DNA of 7,848 bases, taken from assembly GCA_964554065.1 (NCBI GenBank), contig CAZKMQ010000042.1:1-7848 (forward strand). The letters are read 5' to 3'. Below the pieces are notes generated by a model. The model worked only from the letters and a program-made list of their open reading frames with translations, was not told the origin of the DNA and ran no database searches. Within the stretch, counting starts at the first letter, position 1; each line of letters starts with the position of its first letter. This document shows, piece after piece, positions 1 through 5,611 of the stretch. A program made the position numbers and the translations under genes. The DNA is from CAZKMQ01 sp964554065. Its GTDB lineage: Bacteria; Patescibacteriota; Patescibacteriia; Magasanikbacterales; JBBTQS01.

Positions 1-711
1 ATTGCTCTGCTAGTTGGTGGTAGCTTTGCATTAGCATCACTATACTTTTTTAAATCCCTAAAAAACCAACAGGCTACACATGTTGCTCCATTTATTGGCG
101 GACTTGTTCCAATGTTTACACTGTTGTTTTCGTATTTATTTTTTAGTGAAAGCCTTTCAAATGACAAACTAATTGGTATAGCATTTCTTATTTTGGGATC
201 ATTCATTATTGGTGCAAATACTCGCGACTCAAAAACCAAAAAACTTTCTGGAAAAACTATTGAACACATGATCGTGTCTGCACTACTCTTCGGTCTTTCA
301 TTTGCCAGCACACGACTCCTGTTCATTGAGGTAGGATTTATTAATGGAATTGTATGGAGTCGACTTGGAATGGTAGTCGTAGCACTCCTCTTTCTGTGCT
401 CAGCTCAAGTTCGCAAAGACGTACGTAAAGAAACAAAGAAAAAAAGACCAAAGCACGAATGGGTGCTGCTTACGAACAAGTTGTTTGGAGCAGTTGCATA
501 TACCGGATTAATTTATGCCATTTCACTTACCAGCGCCACAGTAGTAAATGCACTCCAAGGAGTACAATATGTTTTTCTAATTATTCTAGCGCTTATTCTA
601 AATAGAAAATATCCTAAGGCAATTGATGAAAAGTTATTTGGACAAAATCTACTCTTCACTGTGTTTGCCATAGGATTTATAGTTACTGGCCTAACCTACA
701 TCGCACTCTAA
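1..711 (+). CDS. EamA/DMT-family permease, 5' end missing
   Basis: Inner-membrane permease of the drug/metabolite transporter superfamily; the substrate cannot be told. The frame is open to base 1 and reads 236 residues to a TAA at 709-711, so the ATG at 112 is internal and the true start lies outside the window. The visible part begins inside the first EamA repeat: a hydrophobic helix, then an APFIGGLVP-type segment, a helix ending in SYLFFSESLS and another around LIGIAFLILGSFIIG. A charged linker (about residues 74-84) leads into a second repeat starting near EHMIVSALLFG and ending in a helix before the C-terminus. A basic cytoplasmic loop (RKDVRKETKKKRPK) sits between helices of the second half. 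Alternating hydrophobic helices with short loops and the S/F-L-F-x-E-x-L motif at the end of repeat 1 are typical of the family. It is followed after 1 nt by the glycosidase gene, so the two are probably co-transcribed. Confidence 0.85.
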   Translation: MALLVGGSFALASLYFFKSLKNQQATHVAPFIGGLVPMFTLLFSYLFFSESLSNDKLIGIAFLILGSFIIGANTRDSKTKKLSGKTIEHMIVSALLFGLSFASTRLLFIEVGFINGIVWSRLGMVVVALLFLCSAQVRKDVRKETKKKRPKHEWVLLTNKLFGAVAYTGLIYAISLTSATVVNALQGVQYVFLIILALILNRKYPKAIDEKLFGQNLLFTVFAIGFIVTGLTYIAL

Positions 712-712
712 T

Positions 713-2020
713 ATGGCAAAACGCAAAAGCCCTACAGCCGCATGCCCTACTTGCCGCATTCATGACCACGACACCTTGAAATTCCCCAAGGGATTTCTTT
801 GGGGTGCAGCAACTTCAGCACACCAAGTAGAAGGAGGTAATATGAACGACTGGCGACAATGGGAGGATCAGGAAGGGAACATTTTAGATGGCTCTACATC
901 AGAAGCTGCTGCTGACCAATTTAACAGGTACAAGTCAGACTTTTCAATGGCCAAAAAACTTGGACATAAGCTACATCGCTTATCTATTGAATGGAGTCGC
1001 ATAGAACCGCAACCAGGAAAATTCAATCGTAAGGCCATAAAGCACTACCACAATGTACTTGACGACTTAAAGAAAAAAGGATTCACTGTAATGCTCACCT
1101 TACATCACTTCACTAATCCTATTTGGTTTGCACAACGTGGAGGTTGGCAATCTCGCTGGTCTATAAAATATTTTGAACGCTATACCGAGCGAGTAGTAAA
1201 AGAATACAAAAAGAAAGTAGACTTATGGGTAACAATTAACGAACCTAATGTTTATGCGAGCAACAGTTACCTGCGCGGCAACTGGCCTCCACAAAAAAAA
1301 TCTACGCTTGCATATCGTCGTGTACTACTCAACATGGCCAAAGCACACAAACGCGCATACATCATAATACATCGCATACAAAAAAATGCTGAGGTTGGCA
1401 TTGCGAAAAACACATTCTCTATTGAATCCTACCGCTGGTGGCTAACGGAACATTTTTTAAAAATGAAATTACTTAACTATGTGTGGAACCATTACTTTTT
1501 GCGCAAAACAAAAGGCACACATGATTTCATTGGGATCAACTACTACTTTCACACACGAATTCGTAAGAGCGGATTGTTTACTATAAAAACTGTAGACTCT
1601 CGAGAAGAACACAGAGAAGGGTCGGACCTTGGCTGGGAACTCTACCCTACTGGATTGTTTCAAAGCATTATGAACATGAAGCAATACGATCTGCCAATGT
1701 ATATCACAGAAAATGGATTAGCTGCAGTAAATGATCACCGTCGCAGTCGCTTTCTTGTTTCACACGTGAAAGAAGTCTACCATGCAATTCGTGCTAATGC
1801 AGACGTGCGTGGCTATTGCTATTGGTCGCTTCTTGATAATTTTGAATGGAACAAAGGACTAGAACCGAGGTTTGGTCTCATAGAGGTTAACTACAAAACA
1901 CAAAAACGCACCATACGAAATAGCGCACATGTCTATGCTCGCATTTGCAAAGACAACGGAATTGATCATGACCTGCTCCGATTCGTTGGACATGATGCAG
2001 CTGAAGAAAAGCCTGTATGA
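713..2020 (+). CDS. Glycoside hydrolase family 1 (beta-glucosidase/6-phospho-beta-glycosidase type)
   Basis: Retaining beta-glycosidase with a (beta/alpha)8 barrel, 435 aa, close to the usual 440-470. Family 1 marks are all visible: the N-terminal signature FPKGFLWGAATSAHQVEGG (residues 24-42, Gln38 for substrate binding), WSRIEP (95-100), LHHF with His131/132, TINEP with acid/base Glu177, NYY around 276-278, YITENG with nucleophile Glu333, and WSLLDNFEW (371-379), whose Glu378/Trp379 contact the sugar. Both catalytic Glu are intact, so it should be active. There is no signal peptide, so it is probably cytoplasmic. The exact sugar cannot be assigned. An odd N-terminal extension of about 20 residues carries Cys11, Cys14, His17 and His19. 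The ATG lies 1 nt after the permease stop, with no obvious Shine-Dalgarno. Its TGA overlaps the next gene's ATG. Confidence 0.95.
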   Translation: MAKRKSPTAACPTCRIHDHDTLKFPKGFLWGAATSAHQVEGGNMNDWRQWEDQEGNILDGSTSEAAADQFNRYKSDFSMAKKLGHKLHRLSIEWSRIEPQPGKFNRKAIKHYHNVLDDLKKKGFTVMLTLHHFTNPIWFAQRGGWQSRWSIKYFERYTERVVKEYKKKVDLWVTINEPNVYASNSYLRGNWPPQKKSTLAYRRVLLNMAKAHKRAYIIIHRIQKNAEVGIAKNTFSIESYRWWLTEHFLKMKLLNYVWNHYFLRKTKGTHDFIGINYYFHTRIRKSGLFTIKTVDSREEHREGSDLGWELYPTGLFQSIMNMKQYDLPMYITENGLAAVNDHRRSRFLVSHVKEVYHAIRANADVRGYCYWSLLDNFEWNKGLEPRFGLIEVNYKTQKRTIRNSAHVYARICKDNGIDHDLLRFVGHDAAEEKPV

Positions 2021-3039
2021 TTTTTTCAAAGCCTAATCACCATCACGTAAAGTACTTTATAGCATTCCTACTTATCTTCGCAGTATTGTATGGACTATCA
2101 TACAACCTTGATTTTACTCCTGATGAAAAACCCACCTACGGAATTACTTACAGTGCGCAACATGCTGAAAGCCTTAACATAGATCCACAGGCAGCATTTA
2201 TCGCATTACTTGATGATATTGGTATTCGCCACTTTAGACTGTCTGCGTACTGGAATGAGACTGAACCACATGATGACGAATTTAACTTCGAAAGACTTGA
2301 CTGGCAAATTCAGGAAGTTAGAAAGCGTGGCGGCAGCGTAACCCTAGCGCTTGGTCGCCGCTTGCCAAGATGGCCAGAATGCCATCAACCGCAATGGGCA
2401 AAATCACTAACAGAAAAAAGACAGCAAGAGGAGATCCTTGAGATGATTCCTTATGTTATTGAACACTACAAAGAAGAGCCTGTTATTAATCGCTGGCAAG
2501 TGGAGAACGAACCGCTTCTGCCGTTCTTTGGTGATTGTCCTACTCCAGATGTAGATTTTCTAAAAAAGGAAATTGAACTGGTACGCTCACTTGATAATAG
2601 ACCAATAATTATAACCGCAAGTGGCGAACTTGGTAACTGGTCAGGAACTGGACAACTTGGCGATACCCTAGGCGTGAGTTTGTATCGTACAATTTGGAAA
2701 CCAATTGTAAACTACATAACCTACCCGCTTTCCCCTGCAGTCTATGCAATGCGCCAAAAGTATGTTCTTTCAAATGGAGTGAATGAAATAATTTTGTCAG
2801 AACTTCAAGCAGAACCATGGTCACAAAAAGGACCACTTGAAGAAACACTCGCTGAACAGTATCGTAGTATGAACCCAGAACAATTCATTGAAAATGTACA
2901 ATACGCACGAGAAAGCGGTTTTTCAAAAATATATATTTGGGGTGCTGAATGGTGGTATTGGCTTAAAACACAAAAAAACCAACCGCAAATGTGGGAGGCA
3001 GCAAAAAAATTATGGGAATCTTCTAGCGTATCACGTTAA
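2017..3039 (+). CDS. Membrane-anchored clan GH-A glycosidase-like protein (cellulase-like TIM barrel)
   Basis: Probable extracellular glycan-active enzyme tethered to the membrane, 340 aa. A short N-terminus with three His and a Lys is followed by a hydrophobic segment at about residues 13-30 (signal anchor, no lipobox seen). The rest looks like a barrel of the GH5/GH39/GH42 kind. Early strand motifs are YGITYS (41-46) and FRLSAYWNETEP (73-84). WQVENEP (160-166) gives the Asn-Glu pair at the end of strand 4, with Glu165 as candidate acid/base. ILSELQAEPW (259-268) gives candidate nucleophile Glu262 on strand 7, and a Trp-rich strand-8 end (308-314) follows. The assignment to clan GH-A comes from these motifs; the family and substrate are not clear. 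The start overlaps the GH1 stop (ATGA), so translation is probably coupled. Its 3' end overlaps the convergent COG2426 gene by 17 bp. Confidence 0.75.
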   Translation: MIFSKPNHHHVKYFIAFLLIFAVLYGLSYNLDFTPDEKPTYGITYSAQHAESLNIDPQAAFIALLDDIGIRHFRLSAYWNETEPHDDEFNFERLDWQIQEVRKRGGSVTLALGRRLPRWPECHQPQWAKSLTEKRQQEEILEMIPYVIEHYKEEPVINRWQVENEPLLPFFGDCPTPDVDFLKKEIELVRSLDNRPIIITASGELGNWSGTGQLGDTLGVSLYRTIWKPIVNYITYPLSPAVYAMRQKYVLSNGVNEIILSELQAEPWSQKGPLEETLAEQYRSMNPEQFIENVQYARESGFSKIYIWGAEWWYWLKTQKNQPQMWEAAKKLWESSSVSR

Positions 3040-3529
3040 TTGTTCCTGCGATTCCAAGTGTAAGTGCAAGTACGATTATTGATGCAAGCAACAAGCCAAA
3101 TGCAATAGCAAGCACAGCGGGCTTTGGCTTCACAGCAAATAACCATGCAGCAAGAGCACCAGTCCACCCACCAGTGAGTGGTAATGGTATACCAATGAAC
3201 AACAACACGGCAATAAATTTGTATTCAGCGTATTTTTGTTTTGCAAACTTCTTACGCGTCCGCTCGAACAACCACGTAAAGAACCTATCCATAGTAGGAC
3301 TAACCCGTGATAACCATTTGCTAATCGGCCCAATCAGAAAGTAGATTGCAAGACTAGGAATTATATTACCAACAAAAGCAAAGAACATTGCAGGCAGAAC
3401 AGACATCTCATATACAGTTAGTGCAATGGGCAAACCAAGACGCAACTCTCCTATCGGCAACATACTAATAAGAACAACCGCTAACTCATTAGGAATATTT
3501 TGAAATAGCTCAACAAAAAAATGACCCAT
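3023..3529 (-). CDS. COG2426 'small multi-drug export' family membrane protein (PF06695)
   Basis: Integral membrane protein of 168 aa, normal for the family; the export role in the name is weakly supported and the true substrate is unknown. Hydrophobic segments lie at about residues 13-38, 44-68, 105-132 and 136-163. The two family hallmarks are present: PIGELRLGLPIAL (25-37), with a conserved Glu/Arg inside a hydrophobic segment, and GIPLPLTGGWTGALAAWL (113-130), a Gly/Pro-rich stretch that may be re-entrant. A basic amphipathic loop (RTRKKFAKQKYAEYK) sits between the halves. The start is ATG at 3529, one nucleotide after the carboxypeptidase stop. An AGGAGA at 3544-3549 is about 14 nt upstream, too far for ideal spacing, so coupling to the upstream gene is likely. 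It is the last gene of the minus-strand block. Confidence 0.85.
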   Translation of the reverse strand: MGHFFVELFQNIPNELAVVLISMLPIGELRLGLPIALTVYEMSVLPAMFFAFVGNIIPSLAIYFLIGPISKWLSRVSPTMDRFFTWLFERTRKKFAKQKYAEYKFIAVLLFIGIPLPLTGGWTGALAAWLFAVKPKPAVLAIAFGLLLASIIVLALTLGIAGTINVIR

Positions 3530-3530
3530 A

Positions 3531-4540
3531 CTAATATGATTTATCTCCTACCCACGCGTAGCTATCATAAACCCAGCGAGATAACATATCTGCTTCAGTA
3601 AAACGAGCATAATGATCATCAGCACCGAGAACAACAACCGCAATTGGATTTCCATTATCTTTGTAATGTGTCATAAAATTATAACCTGCAGCATCATTGT
3701 ACCCTGTTTTCCCCCCAACCACCTTAGCATCATCAACCCGCTTAACCTGTCCGGTCAATAGCCAATTCGTAGCATAAATTGTTCGACCAACCNNNNNNNN
3801 NNATTTACAAACCGCATTGTGTACGCATTGCGTCCTACGGCATCAGAAATCATATCATTTTCCATTGCAAAACGTAGAAGTACTACTAACTCACGCGCAG
3901 TAGAAACATTATCATGATCCAGTCCGGTTGGTTCTTCAAAATATGTTTGTGTTAAGCCCATTGCCTTTGCCTTCTGATTCATTCGTGCAACGAACTCCAC
4001 CTCATCTAACCCTGTACTCCGTGCCAAAGCAACTGTAGCAGAATTTGATGAACCAATTAATGACGCACGAAACAATTCACGCACAGTAACTCGCTCCCCT
4101 GGATATACATATTGCCTCCCGGTTCTTATATCACTCTCATTAATTACTACTTGTGCATCAAGATCTGTATTATTGCTCAATACAACAAGCGCACTCATAA
4201 GCTTAGTAATACTAGCAATAGCGTGCGGAGAATCAATGTTCTTAGCAAACAAAACTTCATTACTCGCTACGTCGACCACGATTGCACTTTCACCAGACAA
4301 CGGTGTAATAAAGTCGCTCTCACTAATCTTACGCGGCGGCACGTACCTATTGCGCCTTATGGGCAAACGCGCATCACCGGTCACATCACCGCCGACTAAT
4401 TCCTGATTGCGCACTCCTTCAGCCAGTACAAGATGATGAGAAGGATTTTTTCTTTCCGCAATTACAGGCACAAAATCAAAATTAACTGGCGCTAGGACCA
4501 GTCCCAAAACAGCGGCAATGGCAATTACAAATGTTATCAT
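3531..4540 (-). CDS. D-alanyl-D-alanine carboxypeptidase (serine, peptidase S11), split by an assembly gap
   Basis: Penicillin-binding-protein-type DD-carboxypeptidase that removes the terminal D-Ala of peptidoglycan stem peptides outside the membrane. An N-terminal hydrophobic anchor (residues 1-18) is followed by a low-complexity linker, then the S11 domain from about residue 82. Active-site motifs are present: SITK (110-113, nucleophile Ser110), SSN (164-166) and, after the gap, GGKTG with the KTG box. The first part reads 246 residues to the edge of the N run (3793-3802). The second part reads 86 residues in another frame, beginning VGRTIYATNWLL, which is normal sequence just before the KTG box. 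The frame break is therefore best explained by the wrong gap length, not by a real mutation. No PBP5-like C-terminal beta domain follows; the protein ends about 60 residues after KTG. The start overlaps the scpB stop (ATGA), implying reinitiation. Confidence 0.9.
3793..3802. other. Assembly gap (10 N)
   Basis: Ten consecutive N inside the carboxypeptidase gene. Coding resumes in frame only if the true gap length is 2 modulo 3 (for example 8 or 11 nt), because the left part ends on a codon boundary at 3803 and the right part resumes with one spare base at 3792. Ten is a common scaffolding placeholder. Confidence 0.98.
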
Positions 4541-5076
4541 ACTGAATCTACAACATCGGTAATATGCCGATGCGAGCGAAGCGCCACATACTCAGGCAAG
4601 TCCTCTACTGAACTCACACCCAACAATCTTACAAAATCCATAGACGTTGCATAAACAGTTTGCAAGCGCGCTGCATCCTCTTCCTCTGTTATAAGTCCAC
4701 GCATAAGCAGGTTTCGCAAAATCAAACTACAATTTACTCCACGAATCTGCTCAAGCTCAGGCTTGGTTACTGGTTGACGGTATGCAATTATTGAAAGAGT
4801 CTCTAAGGCTGGTCGCGTAAGCTCACCTGTTGTCTCATCTTTTACAAACTGAGCAACAACTTCTGCATTTTCCGGTGCAGACATAAGTTGTACAGTTTCA
4901 TTATTCTCAATTAGATGAACACCTGAATCTTTTGTATTCCATTTCAGTGACAATTCCTTGACCAACTCCCTCACCTGAGGTTTTTTTAACTTCAAAATCT
5001 TCGCGATCTTAACAAGGGTTAGTGGCGAACTACTTACAAACAAAACTGACTCTAATGTTGATAATGGAGTGCTCAT
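4537..5076 (-). CDS. scpB: Segregation and condensation protein B (ScpB)
   Basis: Winged-helix subunit of the SMC-ScpAB condensin-like complex; ScpB dimers bind the kleisin ScpA and take part in chromosome organisation and segregation. It has 179 aa, a typical length. The first winged helix covers about residues 5-80 (LESVLFVSSSPLTLVKIAKIL and onward). The second contains the family signature LTRPALETLSIIAYRQPVTKPELEQIRGV (86-114), followed by LRNLLMRGLI. The C-terminal tail (FVRLLGVSSVEDLPEY) is also typical. The ATG at 5076 lacks a Shine-Dalgarno and lies only about 6 nt from the predicted transcript start, so the mRNA may be leaderless. It overlaps the downstream carboxypeptidase start by 4 nt. 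Unlike the usual adjacent scpA-scpB arrangement, scpA is 533 nt upstream with an opposing gene between them. Confidence 0.96.
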   Translation of the reverse strand: MSTPLSTLESVLFVSSSPLTLVKIAKILKLKKPQVRELVKELSLKWNTKDSGVHLIENNETVQLMSAPENAEVVAQFVKDETTGELTRPALETLSIIAYRQPVTKPELEQIRGVNCSLILRNLLMRGLITEEEDAARLQTVYATSMDFVRLLGVSSVEDLPEYVALRSHRHITDVVDSV

Positions 5077-5088
5077 AATAATAGACCT

Positions 5089-5117
5089 ATTATACCGTAA
5101 AATAGATGTTCGATAAA
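5089..5117 (-). promoter_or_regulatory. Predicted promoter of scpB
   Basis: On the minus strand a perfect -10 TATAAT lies at 5094-5089. At a 17-bp spacing (5112-5117) there is only a weak -35 (TTTATC, 3 of 6 matches). The expected start is near 5082, giving a leader of about 6 nt before the scpB ATG. This would let scpB and its downstream genes be expressed independently of aspS-scpA. Confidence 0.55.
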
Positions 5118-5138
5118 CCTGCCTATAGTCTTAATATT

Positions 5139-5150
5139 ATTTAGCTAAAT
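5139..5150. repeat. 12-bp perfect palindrome between divergent promoters
   Basis: ATTTAGCTAAAT is self-complementary and lies between the scpB promoter (minus) and the small-gene promoter (plus). It could be a protein site shared by both, but the surrounding DNA is very AT-rich and a chance palindrome is possible. Confidence 0.3.
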
Positions 5151-5184
5151 TTAAACATTTTATTAACGCATGTCTACCAAATAC

Positions 5185-5213
5185 TTGACAAAATATGCAA
5201 AATATGCTATATT
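5185..5213 (+). promoter_or_regulatory. Strong sigma-70-type promoter of the small opposing gene
   Basis: A perfect -35 TTGACA (5185-5190) is followed by exactly 17 bp and a -10 TATATT (5208-5213, 5 of 6). TGC directly before it makes an extended -10. Transcription should start near 5219-5221. The spacer contains two copies of AAATATGC (5191-5198 and 5200-5207). This is the best promoter in the window and points away from scpB. Confidence 0.85.
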
Positions 5214-5217
5214 ATTC

Positions 5218-5261
5218 TGTCATACAAAGCGCGTATGTATGACATCTAACAAGCAACGCGC
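5218..5261 (+). promoter_or_regulatory. Inverted repeat / possible pseudoknot in the 5' leader
   Basis: TGTCATACA (5218-5226) and TGTATGACA (5236-5244) form a perfect 9-bp inverted repeat with a 9-nt spacer, at the predicted transcript start. In the spacer, GCGCGT (5229-5234) is complementary to ACGCGC (5256-5261), just before the Shine-Dalgarno. As DNA this is a good operator shape. As RNA it could fold into an H-type pseudoknot with a 9-bp stem, a 6-bp stem and connecting loops of 2, 1 and 11 nt. The pairings are seen in the sequence; the function is inferred. Confidence 0.55.
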
Positions 5262-5263
5262 AT

Positions 5264-5267
5264 GGAG
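5264..5267 (+). promoter_or_regulatory. Shine-Dalgarno that fixes the small-gene start
   Basis: GGAG, 8 nt before the ATG at 5276. Clear sites like this are scarce in the window, so it supports the reality of the 72-codon ORF and its start. Confidence 0.75.
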
Positions 5268-5275
5268 AGACGGCG

Positions 5276-5494
5276 ATGAACAAACCCTGTGACTCTAACT
5301 CCCGGCTGATCTTGGCAATCCTTTGGAGGATGTCAAAAGTGGTCAACGGTGACCGCAAGGCATCCCTCGTACGTGCGAAGGTGTTGCCTGACATGTTGGA
5401 AGGCGTGGAGGATCTGATCGGGGACGGAGTCATCCAGGAAGTACACGGCGTAGTGGAAAATCGCCGGACGTTCCTCCTCTCCACTGATCGATAA
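5276..5494 (+). CDS. Small protein of unknown function, possible minimal winged helix
   Basis: A 72-aa protein that I do not recognise. Evidence that it is real: its own strong promoter 62 nt upstream, a well-spaced GGAG, a terminator downstream, and sensible amino-acid use. By hand count it is about 54% GC (118 of 219), clearly above its neighbours, with CTG, CTC, GTG, GTC and CGG codons that are less frequent around it, which suggests a different origin. An N-terminal helix (about residues 10-22, LILAILWRMSKVV) is followed by a polar-basic stretch (GDRKASLVRAK), a second helix with LEGVEDLIGDGVI (about 41-53) and a final RRTFLLSTD strand (63-71). That order (helix, helix, 'L-I-x-D-G-x-I', short wing, F-L-L-S strand) resembles small winged-helix regulators, but this is pattern matching only. 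There are no membrane segments. The gene lies opposite to scpA and scpB, between them. Confidence 0.7.
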   Translation: MNKPCDSNSRLILAILWRMSKVVNGDRKASLVRAKVLPDMLEGVEDLIGDGVIQEVHGVVENRRTFLLSTDR

Positions 5495-5509
5495 ACAATC
5501 ATCAACTTC

Positions 5510-5565
5510 GCGGCATGTGACCAGCCGCATCATGGGTATTCTCCTTTTTAAGGGTTCTTGGTCAC
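5510..5565 (+). other. Structured 3' untranslated region, possible pseudoknot
   Basis: GCGGC (5510-5514) pairs with GCCGC (5524-5528). Seven of the nine loop bases, GTGACCA (5517-5523), are perfectly complementary to TGGTCAC (5559-5565). Together they can form an H-type pseudoknot with stems of 5 and 7 bp; separately they are competing hairpins. Within the connecting loop, CCTT and AAGG (5543-5553) can form a small hairpin. Only one base separates this from the terminator stem. The pairings are visible; a role such as stability or regulation is inference. Confidence 0.45.
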
Positions 5566-5566
5566 T

Positions 5567-5611
5567 AGAACACCTCGTTGCCATCACGGCAATTAGGTGT
5601 TCTTTCTTTTT
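5567..5611 (+). terminator. Rho-independent terminator of the small gene
   Basis: AGAACACCT (5567-5575) pairs with AGGTGTTCT (5595-5603). An inner stem TTGCC/GGCAA (5578-5582, 5588-5592) closes a 5-nt loop, and a T-rich tail TTCTTTTT (5604-5611) follows. The tail runs into the scpA stop codon (5610-5612). Read on the minus strand there is no T tract after the hairpin, so it should not stop scpA transcription efficiently. Confidence 0.9.

Noticed and set aside
3530..3758. Separate small gene starting at a TTG near 3758
   Set aside because: Its reading frame continues upstream to the assembly gap and carries the KTG box of the carboxypeptidase, so it is the 3' part of that gene.
4112..4406. 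Plus-strand ORFs of 77 and 95 codons inside the carboxypeptidase gene
   Set aside because: They lie opposite a gene with clear SxxK and SxN motifs and have no start signals.
5262..5279. Five-codon mini-ORF (Met-Glu-Arg-Arg-Arg) whose TGA overlaps the small-gene ATG
   Set aside because: It looks like a leader peptide, but it has no Shine-Dalgarno of its own and contains the one used by the main ORF. Most likely a by-product of the purine-rich site.
5212..5505. 97-codon minus-strand ORF opposite the small gene
   Set aside because: It is the antisense shadow of a plus-strand ORF that has its own promoter, Shine-Dalgarno and terminator. The translation is rich in Arg, Ser and Thr with no domain-like pattern.
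5218..5611. tmRNA (ssrA) because of length, short ORF and pseudoknots
   Set aside because: No tRNA-like acceptor and T arm, no GGTTCNANNC motif and no CCA end; the ends of the transcript do not pair.
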